Source: a virus
Reading direction: 5' to 3' (one strand)
IMG/VR virus record: IMGVR_UViG_3300042561_002062
Location: 1-64,000 of that record
DNA length: 64,000 bases
The notes under the pieces were generated by a model. It was not told the DNA's origin, searched no databases, and saw only the letters and a program-made list of their open reading frames with translations. Shown one piece after another: positions 7,707 through 15,721 of this stretch. The stretch's first letter is position 1. The number at the start of each line of letters is the position of its first letter. Position numbers and translations under genes: made by a program.

Positions 7707-8093
7707 ATGAATCTAGAGAAAGTTAATAGAAAGTTTGTAGATCTAATTATTGATTATTGTGTATCCAATTTTGGTTATAGTAAGCATCAGAGTATATTTC
7801 CTAGAATAATTCTATATAATAGACCTTGTCTATCAGAGCCACAGAATTGTGGCTATTATGACTGGAATAAAAATGTAATATGTATCTTCAAACCATCACA
7901 TAAAAATTGTCTTGATGTAGCAAATACGATTGTTCATGAGTATGTACACTATTTACAAAGTGAGAAAAAATATTACAAGCTAGAAAAAAAGCATAAATAT
8001 AGAGACCATCCATTTGAGATAGAAGCATATGAAATCGCAAATAAACATGGAGTTCTAGCAAAAAGATACGCTAAAAAACTATTGAAAAAATAA
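7707..8093 (+). CDS. Small zincin-like metalloprotein (HExxH)
   Basis: A 128-residue protein with the zinc-protease signature HEYVHYLQ (HExxH) near residue 74 and a downstream HPFEIEAYEIA helix that may supply a third ligand, as in SprT-like and other minimal zincins. There is no signal peptide. ATG at 7707 is preferred to GTG at 7701. A perfect Bacteroidota promoter lies 18 bases upstream, indicating early or middle transcription by host polymerase. Substrate unknown; it could be a protease or a degenerate zincin fold. Confidence 0.7.
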   Translation: MNLEKVNRKFVDLIIDYCVSNFGYSKHQSIFPRIILYNRPCLSEPQNCGYYDWNKNVICIFKPSHKNCLDVANTIVHEYVHYLQSEKKYYKLEKKHKYRDHPFEIEAYEIANKHGVLAKRYAKKLLKK

Positions 8094-8107
8094 CCAATAG
8101 TTCTCAA

Positions 8108-9196
8108 CTAATCTCTTGATCTATATACAGGACTTGTTCTCGAAGGTGTATATGATGGTGTGTAGGTTCTAGGAGTTGAAGGCGTATAAGTTCTCGGTGT
8201 GTAGGTTCTAGGAGTTGAAGGGGTGTAGGTTCTTGGTGTATAAGTTCTCGGTGTCGAGGGTGTATATGATGGCGTATAAGACCTAGGTGTCGATGGAGTA
8301 TAAGAAGGCGTATATGTTCTTGGTGTTGATGGTGTATAAGACCTGGGTGTCGATGGAGTATATCTTCTTGGTGTAGATGGTGTATAAGAAGGCGTATAAG
8401 TTCTTGGAGTTCGTGGTGATGATGTAGTAGGTGCCTCTCTATGTGTTGGTCTAGACGTATATTCTCTTGATATTCTATTAGTAGCCGTATTTCTTGATTC
8501 TCTTTCTGTAGATCTAGAATAGCTTAAATTTCTATTAGTGTTTGTAGTAGTGGATGATCCTCTTCCAAAAAAACTTCGACGAGATGAAGACTCTGCTCTC
8601 CTTGGTGAGTTACCTTCCAAGGATCTACGGTATTGATACAGATTACGGCTAGATCCGAAAGTTGTTCTAGGACCTTGTCTATAAATAGAATTTTGACGAT
8701 AGATCGGGTTGTAGGCCCATCTCCAATCTCGATAGTAGGGGCCACAGAAATTTGGATATCCCCACCAGCCACCTGACCAACCCCACCAAGGGTTCGAATA
8801 GTAGTTCCAGTGCCAGGGATTAGACCAGCCGAAACTCCACGGATTATTGAAGTTCCAAAAATAATTACCTCTACCGTATCTAAAAAGAAAAGGATCCCAA
8901 TAGTAACCTAGACCAAAGTTCCAGTTATAGTAAAAGGGAAAATAATTATTTGTATAGATGTTTCTTACTCCTAGACCGACACCATCAGAAATACCATCTC
9001 TATAACCAAGAGAGTAGTTATCTGGTGTAGCTATTAAATTATTAGAAACTTGGACACTTTCTCTACTACCATCTTGATAATTACGATAAAGATCATCATG
9101 GTAACCATTAGTTCTCGCACTATCATAGTTTTTAAATGTGCAAGATGTAGTAAGAGTAAGAGAAAATAATAATATAAAAGATCCAAAATGTTTCAT
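8108..9196 (-). CDS. Repeat-rich lipoprotein
   Basis: A 362-residue exported lipoprotein. The N-terminus has a type II signal peptide with lipobox LTTSC (Cys about 19). Residues about 80-160 are rich in Trp, Tyr, Asn and Gly (NPWWGWSGGWWGYP). The remainder is Ser/Arg-rich and ends in about 15 copies of YTPS/TPR-type repeats that would be extended. A late-type box AATATATA lies at 9213-9220. Composition suggests a surface-displayed or envelope-bound protein made late in infection; the repeats make copy-number variation likely. No enzymatic domain seen. Confidence 0.75.
   Translation of the reverse strand: MKHFGSFILLFSLTLTTSCTFKNYDSARTNGYHDDLYRNYQDGSRESVQVSNNLIATPDNYSLGYRDGISDGVGLGVRNIYTNNYFPFYYNWNFGLGYYWDPFLFRYGRGNYFWNFNNPWSFGWSNPWHWNYYSNPWWGWSGGWWGYPNFCGPYYRDWRWAYNPIYRQNSIYRQGPRTTFGSSRNLYQYRRSLEGNSPRRAESSSRRSFFGRGSSTTTNTNRNLSYSRSTERESRNTATNRISREYTSRPTHREAPTTSSPRTPRTYTPSYTPSTPRRYTPSTPRSYTPSTPRTYTPSYTPSTPRSYTPSYTPSTPRTYTPRTYTPSTPRTYTPRTYTPSTPRTYTPSYTPSRTSPVYRSRD
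8140..8420 (-). repeat. Tandem repeats encoding YTPSTPR/TYTPR units
   Basis: About 280 bp of imperfect tandem repeats inside the lipoprotein gene, with units of about 21-33 bp (on the plus strand recurring GGTGTATAAGTTCTTGGTGT and close variants). The unit order is irregular, as expected from slippage and recombination. Confidence 0.85.
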
Positions 9197-9212
9197 CTTT
9201 TTTTCTTTCTTT

Positions 9213-9220
9213 TATATATT
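9213..9220 (-). promoter_or_regulatory. Late-type promoter box AATATATA
   Basis: AATATATA on the minus strand, 17 bases before the lipoprotein ATG; same arrangement as boxes before other virion genes. Confidence 0.45.
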
Positions 9221-9233
9221 ATTTCTTAAAAGT

Positions 9234-10868
9234 TCATAAATTTAACTTTATAGTAGTAAAGGGATAGTTTCTAGCTAGATAAAACTTCTGTCGTTCTATA
9301 AAGTGACGATAAAGTATGTTATTCATTTTAGTACCATCAAATACATCAACTAGATCGAAAATAGTTGCTACTTTTTTCTGTTGATGTTTTCTAAGCGCAC
9401 GACCGATAGATTGTATAATGATTTGTTCGGATTTGAATGAATCAGCAAAAACTACATTAAAAATAGCAGTGATAGACACCCCAGTTGAGAGTGTTCCGAA
9501 AGAAGCAACTAAAATTTTTACCTTATCATTTGTTATTTCCATTTGTTTTTTGATCTCTTCTCGCCTTTTACCACCAACTTCACCATCGATATAGAAAAAT
9601 TCTTTATCTGGTAATTCTTTTGATAACTTCTCAAATATTCTTGTTCCATAATCAATATTATGAAAAAGAACGAGTGTATTATCTTGGCATTTATCAACTA
9701 GTTTTTTGATAAAGTCTAGACGCTTTTCTGAAGCTTGCATAGTATCTTTTTCTATCTGAAAAGCATCTCGACCAGCTCCTAACTTTTTGATTTCGTGAAG
9801 TCGTGTATTCAGTTCTGGATCCTGATGATTTAAGATAACACCTTTGATCTGCATTTGTGTGATAGCTCCTCTCTTTATAAGCTCATCGGCTTCGATTTGA
9901 GTAACTCTTGGACCTAAAACAGATTGTATAGTAAGAATCTCTAAACTATCATCCGAGGGAAATGTTCCAGATACACCAAACCTGTTATAGGCGTGACCGA
10001 AAGTTTTTTTAAGTATTGAAGTTAGTGTTTGGGCTTTGGTCATGTGAGCTTCATCGACTGCTACGGTATGAAACTGTGTGAAAAAACTTTTGGGCCATTT
10101 ATCAAGTGATTGATAAGTTCCGATGTAGATATTTGGTTGATCAACACCTTGCCATCTTCTAGGCCTATCGGACATGATCTCTTCCATTTTAATTTTAGCC
10201 GGAGAATAATCAGGTTCAAGTTCCTTGATAGGATCAATATTCCCACTACGAAAATCACAACGAGTTTCCCAGTTAGTTAGGTAGTTAAAACCATAGTTAT
10301 ACTCCATAATATTTTCATAAAACTGAGTTACCAGAGTTATCGTTGGAACAATAATCAGAAACTTTGCATCAGGGTTTATATTTTTCAAGATATAGAAAAT
10401 AATAATCGAAAGCACGAGAGATTTACCGCCAGAGGTAGCTATCTCAGCCATACAATACCTGTTCTTTAAGACTTTGAAAGCTGTTGCTACTTGATAATCG
10501 TAAGGTTGAAAATCGATCCATTGCTCATCTTTTGTTTTGGTCTGGTGATTTTTGAAGAACTCTTTACAGAAGTTTTCTACACTCTCTAGAGTAACATCAC
10601 GATTAAGTGGAAAATCTTCTTTATTCTCGATACCAAAACCAGTTCCGACCTCTTTTAGAGCTTTGAGGCATTCTTTCCAAAGACCTAGATTAACTTTCCC
10701 ATTATCGAAGTAGGATTGGTCTCCTCTCCAGATCCCCATTTTATAGGCAGGCATATACTGGTAACCTTTAACTTTTCTTGTTAGCCAAAGATTTAACTGG
10801 TGATACTCTGTTCTAGTAGAATCAGAAACTATCAATTTTTCTGAAGCCTTGTCGTAACGAAATTTCAA
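9234..10868 (-). CDS. uvsW: UvsW-like superfamily 2 DNA helicase
   Basis: T4 UvsW-type helicase, which unwinds R-loops and branched DNA and helps convert origin-dependent to recombination-dependent replication. It has 544 residues. An N-terminal region resembles T4 UvsW residues around its YRFNPRFRYGNW motif (here YQYMPAYKMGIW, about 36-47). Helicase motifs follow: Q-motif-like FQPYDYQ (120-126), Walker A ATSGGKS (144-150), DEAH (272-275), VSGTF (motif III) and QSIGRALRK (motif VI). The start is TTG at 10868, needed to keep the UvsW-like N-terminus; no upstream ATG is available. It is expressed divergently from the small Lys-rich gene. Confidence 0.93.
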   Translation of the reverse strand: MKFRYDKASEKLIVSDSTRTEYHQLNLWLTRKVKGYQYMPAYKMGIWRGDQSYFDNGKVNLGLWKECLKALKEVGTGFGIENKEDFPLNRDVTLESVENFCKEFFKNHQTKTKDEQWIDFQPYDYQVATAFKVLKNRYCMAEIATSGGKSLVLSIIIFYILKNINPDAKFLIIVPTITLVTQFYENIMEYNYGFNYLTNWETRCDFRSGNIDPIKELEPDYSPAKIKMEEIMSDRPRRWQGVDQPNIYIGTYQSLDKWPKSFFTQFHTVAVDEAHMTKAQTLTSILKKTFGHAYNRFGVSGTFPSDDSLEILTIQSVLGPRVTQIEADELIKRGAITQMQIKGVILNHQDPELNTRLHEIKKLGAGRDAFQIEKDTMQASEKRLDFIKKLVDKCQDNTLVLFHNIDYGTRIFEKLSKELPDKEFFYIDGEVGGKRREEIKKQMEITNDKVKILVASFGTLSTGVSITAIFNVVFADSFKSEQIIIQSIGRALRKHQQKKVATIFDLVDVFDGTKMNNILYRHFIERQKFYLARNYPFTTIKLNL

Positions 10869-10950
10869 TCCGTGAGATAATTTTAAGTTATATATGAAAA
10901 AAGTGATAAAGTGTTGCCTGAAAAAAACTTTGGATGAAAAAGGAATATAT

Positions 10951-10958
10951 TATATATA
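10951..10958 (+). promoter_or_regulatory. Late-type promoter box TATATATA
   Basis: TATATATAAA, 24 bases before the ATG at 10982. It argues that the true start is 10982 rather than an earlier in-frame ATG at 10934. Confidence 0.45.
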
Positions 10959-10981
10959 AAAATAAAAAAAATAAACAACCT

Positions 10982-11326
10982 ATGAGTATTTTAAATTACT
11001 TTAAGAAAATGTTGGGTTTTCAAACTCAAGAAACTTCGCAAGAACTACCCACAGTAGAGACAGCTGTTGTAGCAGAAACTACAATAAATGTTCTTCCTTA
11101 TAAAGAAGAGAGAATTTACGAGATTAGTCCAGAACCTCTCAAAATGGAGGCAGAGCCAGCGGTTGTCAATCCACAGATTACCGATGCTGTAACTCAACAA
11201 GAGGCACCAAAAAAGAAAAAAGTAAAAAAGTCAAAACCTGTAACTGAAGAGAAAGTATCAGAAGCTAAACCAAAAGCAACTGTTGGTGAGATTAAGTCTG
11301 GGGCTAAAAAGACCGGTAAGAAATAA
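10982..11326 (+). CDS. Small Lys/Glu-rich protein
   Basis: A 114-residue protein with a short amphipathic N-terminus (MSILNYFKKMLGF), a Glu/Pro/Val-rich middle and a highly basic C-terminus (PKKKKVKKSKP, then KSGAKKTGKK). It is disordered-looking, without recognised domain. The basic tail could bind nucleic acid, as in phage internal or histone-like proteins, but nothing proves this. ATG 10982 is chosen because a TATATATA box lies between it and the upstream ATG. Confidence 0.65.
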   Translation: MSILNYFKKMLGFQTQETSQELPTVETAVVAETTINVLPYKEERIYEISPEPLKMEAEPAVVNPQITDAVTQQEAPKKKKVKKSKPVTEEKVSEAKPKATVGEIKSGAKKTGKK

Positions 11327-11743
11327 ATCTGTTGTTATATTTTGAACTAACTCAAAAAATAACTTAATGTTTTGAAATACGATTATATTGAGATAGGTAT
11401 CTCGAATACGGAAAATCTTTGCCAAAAATATCCAGATGGAATAGGAATAACCATAGAGCCACTGAAATTTTATTTTGATAGAATGAACTACACAACGACC
11501 TAAGATTGTTGTGTTTTGGGCTTATCAAAGATCTTCTTTTTAGAGGTTTTTTATATCTTTTTCTATATTTTTCTGGTATTATTTGAGATTCACATACATG
11601 ATCTGAACTTTTTATATTATTTAGATACTATTTTAGAAATTTATTATAGAAGCTAAAGACTTCTGTTGTTTCTATGACCAGACATATAAATTTTCAACTC
11701 ACTTGAACTAAAATATAAAAAAAAAATATAATACTAATAATTT
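11327..11743. other. 417-bp intergenic region before the carbohydrate island
   Basis: The longest gene-free stretch in the window. It is A/T-rich, contains a hairpin at 11490-11514 and an AGAAG...CTTCT inverted repeat near 11648-11665, and ends in an A-rich run before the first island gene. I see no tRNA cloverleaf, no convincing open frame and no clean promoter. It could hold an unidentified small RNA, or be a scar of island insertion. Confidence 0.6.
11490..11517 (+). terminator. Weak hairpin terminator candidate
   Basis: Perfect 7-bp inverted repeat ACACAAC (11490-11496) and GTTGTGT (11508-11514) with an 11-base loop and a short T run (TTTT with the last stem base). Plausible stop for transcripts from 10982-11326, but it lies about 165 bp beyond the stop codon. 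Confidence 0.35.
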
Positions 11744-12679
11744 ATGAATATAAATAAAAAGTACCTCATAACAGGATCTGATGGATTAGTGGGTTCTGCT
11801 TTGAAAAGATTATTAGGACAAGGACATATTTTTCACGAAAAAAAAGAAATAGATCTATTGAATAGAGAAGAAACAAAAGAATATTTTCGATATCACTGCG
11901 AGAATAATGGAGTAAATGCTGTTATACACTGCGCCGCAAAAGTTGGAGGTGTTCAAGCCAACATGAACAACAACAAAGATTTTTTTTTACAAAATTTTAT
12001 TATAAACAACAATGTGGTAGAATCTCTCATAGAAAATGAAGTTCCTTTTTTTGTAAATCTTCTTTCGACTTGTATTTTTCCAGATAAAAATATTCTTTAT
12101 CCATTAACATCGGACCAAATCAATATGGGTGATCCTCATCCTTCTAACCACGGATATGCATTCGCAAAGAGACTTTCTGGTGATTTAACCAAAATGATAA
12201 GAAAAATTTATGGACACAACTGGATCTCAGTGGTTCCAACGAATGTTTATGGTGAATTCGACAATTTCAACTTAGAGAACGGTCACTTGGTACCCGCTAT
12301 AATCCATAGGTCTTTTTTATCCAAAACAAGTTCACAACCTATGATTTTGTGGGGGGATGGTAGCCCTCTCAGACAACTCATTTATTCGGAAGATTTAGCT
12401 AGATTGATAATCTGGGCTCTTGAAAATTGGAATGTAGACAAACCTTTTATGGCTGTAAACCCAAAAGAACATAGTGTTTTAGAAATAGCAACAATTATTT
12501 GCGAAAAAATGGAAATATTATCTAAAGATCTCATTCTAGACCCAAATAAACCAACAGGACAATTTAAGAAAACAGCATCCACCGATGCACCCACAGATTT
12601 CAAATTCACAGATTTGCACTTAGGGATAGAAAAAACTATAACTTGGTTTAAAAAAAATTATCCCAACATTAGATCATGA
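11744..12679 (+). CDS. GDP-L-fucose/GDP-L-colitose synthase-like SDR
   Basis: Extended short-chain dehydrogenase of the Fcl (GDP-fucose synthase) family, which epimerises and reduces GDP-4-keto-6-deoxysugars; ColC of GDP-L-colitose synthesis belongs to the same family. Motifs: NAD(P)-binding TGSDGLVGSALK at the N-terminus, HCAAKVGGVQANMNN, LLSTCIFP containing the active-site Ser, the YxxxK pair in YAFAKR, and the VPTNVYGEFDNFNLENGH substrate segment. Length 311 fits. It overlaps the ColD-like gene by 4 bp and is followed by gmd. With those two partners the ColC role is favoured over simple fucose synthesis; this choice is inference. Confidence 0.85.
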   Translation: MNINKKYLITGSDGLVGSALKRLLGQGHIFHEKKEIDLLNREETKEYFRYHCENNGVNAVIHCAAKVGGVQANMNNNKDFFLQNFIINNNVVESLIENEVPFFVNLLSTCIFPDKNILYPLTSDQINMGDPHPSNHGYAFAKRLSGDLTKMIRKIYGHNWISVVPTNVYGEFDNFNLENGHLVPAIIHRSFLSKTSSQPMILWGDGSPLRQLIYSEDLARLIIWALENWNVDKPFMAVNPKEHSVLEIATIICEKMEILSKDLILDPNKPTGQFKKTASTDAPTDFKFTDLHLGIEKTITWFKKNYPNIRS

Positions 12680-13830
12680 AAAAAATTACCTTAATTAAAG
12701 ATACAATAGATGAGCATGATATCGGAAATTTAATAAACTGGTTACAAAAAAATCCTAGATTGACCAAAGGTGATTATACTATTCAATTCGAACAAGAATG
12801 GTCAAAATGGTTAGGTGTAAAATTTTCAGTTTTCGTCAATTCAGGGTCATCAGCAAATTTAGCATCAATATATTCACTTTATTTATCTGGTAAATTAAAA
12901 AACAAAAAAGTGGTAATTCCTGCTGTGTCGTGGGCTACTACAGTTTCACCAATAATTCAACTAGGCCTGGATCCAATAATGTGTGATTGTGATAGAGAAA
13001 ATTTGGGTTTGGATATAAATTCACTACAAAAAATAATAGAATTTGAAGATCCTGGTGCTATAATACTAGTTCATGTTCTTGGAGTACCCAATAAAATGGA
13101 TGAAATAATAGATATATGTAAAAAAAATAATATTTTATTGGTAGAAGATACCTGCGAATCTATTGGTTCAATGTATAGAGGCAAAAAATTAGGAAATTTC
13201 GGGGATATTTCAACTTTTTCATTTTATTTTGGTCACCATATGTCAACAATAGAAGGTGGTATGATATCTACCGATAATGAGGAATTATACCATATTTTAT
13301 TATCTATAAGATCGCATGGATGGGATAGAGATTTACCAAAATCAAAACAAAAAGATCTCAGAAAAAAATATTCTATTGATGATTTTAGTGCACTTTATAC
13401 CTTTTATTACCCTGGTTTTAATATAAGATCTACGGATCTACAAGCTTTTATAGGCCTGGAACAACTAAAAAAAATCAACGATATAATAGATAAAAGAAAT
13501 AAAAATTATGAATTTTATCACAGTCAAATAAAAAATAATTTTTGGAAAATTGAACCGCCGAATGATTCTTTTATAAGCAACTTTGCCTATCCAATAATTT
13601 CACCAAGCAGATCTAATTTAATAAAAGAGTTAGAAAAAAACAATATTGAATGTAGACCACTCATTTGTGGTTCTATGTCAAAACAACCATTCTGGTATGA
13701 AAGATATGGTCAAGGTTCTTTCCCAAATAGTAATCTTGTGCATGAATTAGGAATTTACGTGCCAAACAACCATCAACTAGAAAGTGAGGAAATAAAATTA
13801 ATAGTAGAAGTAATTAATAAATCTATATGA
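12676..13830 (+). CDS. ColD-like GDP-4-keto-6-deoxymannose 3-dehydratase
   Basis: PLP-dependent sugar 3-dehydrase of the DegT fold. The Schiff-base lysine of aminotransferases is replaced by histidine (H187 in FSFYFGHHMSTIEGG), the hallmark of ColD, which uses glutamate to form PMP and removes the C3 hydroxyl from GDP-4-keto-6-deoxymannose. Further ColD-like stretches are IPAVSWATTVSPIIQLGL, LLVEDTCES, ISTDNEELYHILLSIRSHGW and IECRPLICG. Length 384 matches ColD (about 388). It sits between a Fcl/ColC-like gene and gmd with 4-bp overlaps on both sides, completing a GDP-colitose gene set. Biochemical activity is inferred. Confidence 0.88.
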   Translation: MKKITLIKDTIDEHDIGNLINWLQKNPRLTKGDYTIQFEQEWSKWLGVKFSVFVNSGSSANLASIYSLYLSGKLKNKKVVIPAVSWATTVSPIIQLGLDPIMCDCDRENLGLDINSLQKIIEFEDPGAIILVHVLGVPNKMDEIIDICKKNNILLVEDTCESIGSMYRGKKLGNFGDISTFSFYFGHHMSTIEGGMISTDNEELYHILLSIRSHGWDRDLPKSKQKDLRKKYSIDDFSALYTFYYPGFNIRSTDLQAFIGLEQLKKINDIIDKRNKNYEFYHSQIKNNFWKIEPPNDSFISNFAYPIISPSRSNLIKELEKNNIECRPLICGSMSKQPFWYERYGQGSFPNSNLVHELGIYVPNNHQLESEEIKLIVEVINKSI

Positions 13831-14819
13831 AAAAAGTATTAATAACTGGAATAAACGGCCAAGATGGATCTTATCTGGCGGAGTTTTTATTAGAAAAAAA
13901 TTATAAGGTCTTTGGAACTTTAAAACGTAATTCGGTATCAGAAAACCAAACATACAGAATAGAAAAAATACACGATAGTGTTAATCTCGATTATGCCGAT
14001 ATGACCGATCTATCCTCGTTGATAAGTGTTATAAAAAAAGTAAAACCAGACGAAATATATAATCTTGCGGCTCAGTCACATGTTCGTATATCATTCGACC
14101 AGCCAATTTATACAGCTAACGTAACGGCCATAGGTACTCTGAATTTGTTAGAAGCAGTGAAAATTATAGATACAAACATCAAAGTTTATCAAGCCTCTTC
14201 TTCTGAAATGTTTGGAAATAATATTGATCCTGATGGTTTTCAAAGAGAAACAACACCTATGAGTCCGGTCTCACCCTATGGATGTTCCAAAGTTTTTAGC
14301 TACAATATATGTAGAAATTATAGATATTCCTATGGTTTATTTGTATCTAATGGTATATTATTTAATCACGAATCACCCAGAAGAGGAACAAATTTCGTGA
14401 CTAACAAGGTATGTAAAGAAGCAGTAAGAATTAGTCTTGGATTATCTGAAAGACTAAAACTAGGTAATCTCGAGGCCACAAGAGATTGGGGACACGCAAA
14501 AGATTATGTTAAGGCTATGTGGCTTATTTTACAATTGAAAAAGCCAGATGATTTTGTGTGCTCAACAGGTTTATCACATTCAGTTAGAGATTTGTGTGAA
14601 TATGTTTTTTCTAAATTGAAATTAGATTACAAAAACCACGTAGAAATTGATCAAAAATTCTTGAGGCCAGAAGAACTGAACCATCTGAAAGGCGATAGTA
14701 GTAAACTCATTTCAGCTACCGGTTGGAAACCCGAATATAATTTTGAGAGTATGTTGGATGAAATGATTGAATATTGGTTAGGTTTTTACAATAAACAAAC
14801 AGATAAGAATATAGAATAA
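13827..14819 (+). CDS. gmd: GDP-mannose 4,6-dehydratase
   Basis: Converts GDP-D-mannose to GDP-4-keto-6-deoxy-D-mannose, the common precursor of fucose, colitose, rhamnose and perosamine. Family motifs are GINGQDGSYLAEFL (NADP binding and Gmd signature), DEIYNLAAQSHV, ASSSEMFGN, the active-site SPYGCSK, NGILFNHESPRRG and TRDWGHAKDYVKAMW. The 330-residue length is slightly short of the usual 340-370. It overlaps the ColD-like gene by 4 bp and lies 40 bp before the GT11 transferase, so the operon order is colC-like, colD-like, gmd, transferase. No phosphomannomutase or guanylyltransferase gene is seen nearby, so GDP-mannose must come from elsewhere. Confidence 0.95.
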   Translation: MKKVLITGINGQDGSYLAEFLLEKNYKVFGTLKRNSVSENQTYRIEKIHDSVNLDYADMTDLSSLISVIKKVKPDEIYNLAAQSHVRISFDQPIYTANVTAIGTLNLLEAVKIIDTNIKVYQASSSEMFGNNIDPDGFQRETTPMSPVSPYGCSKVFSYNICRNYRYSYGLFVSNGILFNHESPRRGTNFVTNKVCKEAVRISLGLSERLKLGNLEATRDWGHAKDYVKAMWLILQLKKPDDFVCSTGLSHSVRDLCEYVFSKLKLDYKNHVEIDQKFLRPEELNHLKGDSSKLISATGWKPEYNFESMLDEMIEYWLGFYNKQTDKNIE

Positions 14820-14859
14820 TTTAAGTTCTTTAAATAGATATTAAAAATAAATTATCAAA

Positions 14860-15303
14860 ATGTCATACATAACAAAAACAAATTTAACTCTGAATGCTTT
14901 TTTCGGTTCGCAGATTACACAGTTTGCTGGTCTATATGCTGTTTCTAGACATTTAGGAATAGAAATAAAAATTTTTCGAGAATATATAAATACCATCTGG
15001 GACAATAAATGTTATCCTATTCAACTATTTAATGCCTTTGAATTAGATCATTATCTATGTTCAACCGAAGATGTCCAACCAATAGATAAAACTTATAATT
15101 TACAGAATACAATAAAAGATGATGATGTATTTAAATTGGATTCGAATTTTAATTGGGATATCCAGGGTTATTTTCATACATATCATTATTGGCATGAATA
15201 TAGGAATGATTTAATCAAAATATTGAATTTCAAAAAAGAAATTACAGAATTAGCAAAAAAAAAAATATCGAACTCATCAAAGGTAGTGATCAAATACCAA
15301 TAA
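14860..15303 (+). CDS. GT11 fucosyltransferase-like protein, N-terminal part (frameshifted)
   Basis: N-terminal half of a glycosyltransferase family 11 enzyme (alpha-1,2-fucosyltransferase type), with an opening TLNAFFGSQITQFAGLYAVS reminiscent of the family's N-terminal GNxxFQ region. The frame runs through an A11 tract (15255-15265) and stops at 15301-15303, just before the HVRRGDY donor-binding motif, which is in the -1 frame. A single -1 slip at the A tract, or one extra A, joins the two halves into a normal-length enzyme of about 280 residues. The gene may be phase-variable, expressed by slippage, or affected by a homopolymer sequencing error. Confidence 0.8.
   Translation: MSYITKTNLTLNAFFGSQITQFAGLYAVSRHLGIEIKIFREYINTIWDNKCYPIQLFNAFELDHYLCSTEDVQPIDKTYNLQNTIKDDDVFKLDSNFNWDIQGYFHTYHYWHEYRNDLIKILNFKKEITELAKKKISNSSKVVIKYQ
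15255..15265 (+). repeat. A11 homopolymer at the GT11 frameshift
   Basis: Eleven consecutive A residues inside the GT11 gene. They contain A_AAA_AAA-type slippery heptamers in the incoming frame, and the -1 frame is open directly downstream and encodes the conserved HVRRGDY motif. Confidence 0.9.
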
Positions 15304-15704
15304 TATCACTACACGTTCGTAGAGGTGATTACCTACAACTTTCATCTTTGAATTTATCACTCAACTATTTCAAAAAATCCATATCTATTTTTTCAACTTT
15401 GTTTGAAAAATTTAAAATTGTTGTTTTTTCAGATGATATATCCTGGTGTAAGGATAATATCATTAGTGAACATATATACTTTTCAGAAAATAATTCAAAT
15501 CATGTAGATATGTGTATGATGACTATGTGCGATCATAATATTATAGCAAATAGCAGTTTTAGTTTTTGGGGCGCGTATTTGAATCAACATCAAAATAAGA
15601 TTGTAATTTGTCCTAAAATGTATATTGGTCTAAGTGACCAAATTCATCAATTTATTAATTATAACTGGTATCTGAAAGAATGGATTTCTTTAGATATAAT
15701 CTGA
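15264..15704 (+). pseudogene. GT11 fucosyltransferase-like protein, C-terminal part (frameshifted)
   Basis: Continuation of the GT11 gene in the -1 frame. It reads NIELIKGSDQIPIISLHVRRGDY across 15264-15332 and on to TAA-flanked completion at 15704, including KIVVFSDDISWCK and NSSFSFWGAYLN, both typical of alpha-1,2-fucosyltransferase motifs. There is no good independent start codon before the HVRRGDY motif, so without frameshifting this half is probably not made. Annotated as a broken gene because the intact product requires a shift; it may equally be a functional phase-variable gene. By operon context the sugar transferred could be colitose rather than fucose. Confidence 0.75.
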
Positions 15705-15721
15705 AAAGTAGTAGAATTATT

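Noticed and set aside
8524-8772. Overlapping minus-strand frame inside the lipoprotein gene
   Set aside because: Same strand but shifted frame within a gene whose signal peptide and repeats make its own frame certain.
11206-11256. PKKKKVKKSK segment resembling a nuclear localisation signal
   Set aside because: Lys-rich phage proteins give this by chance; there is no eukaryotic context.
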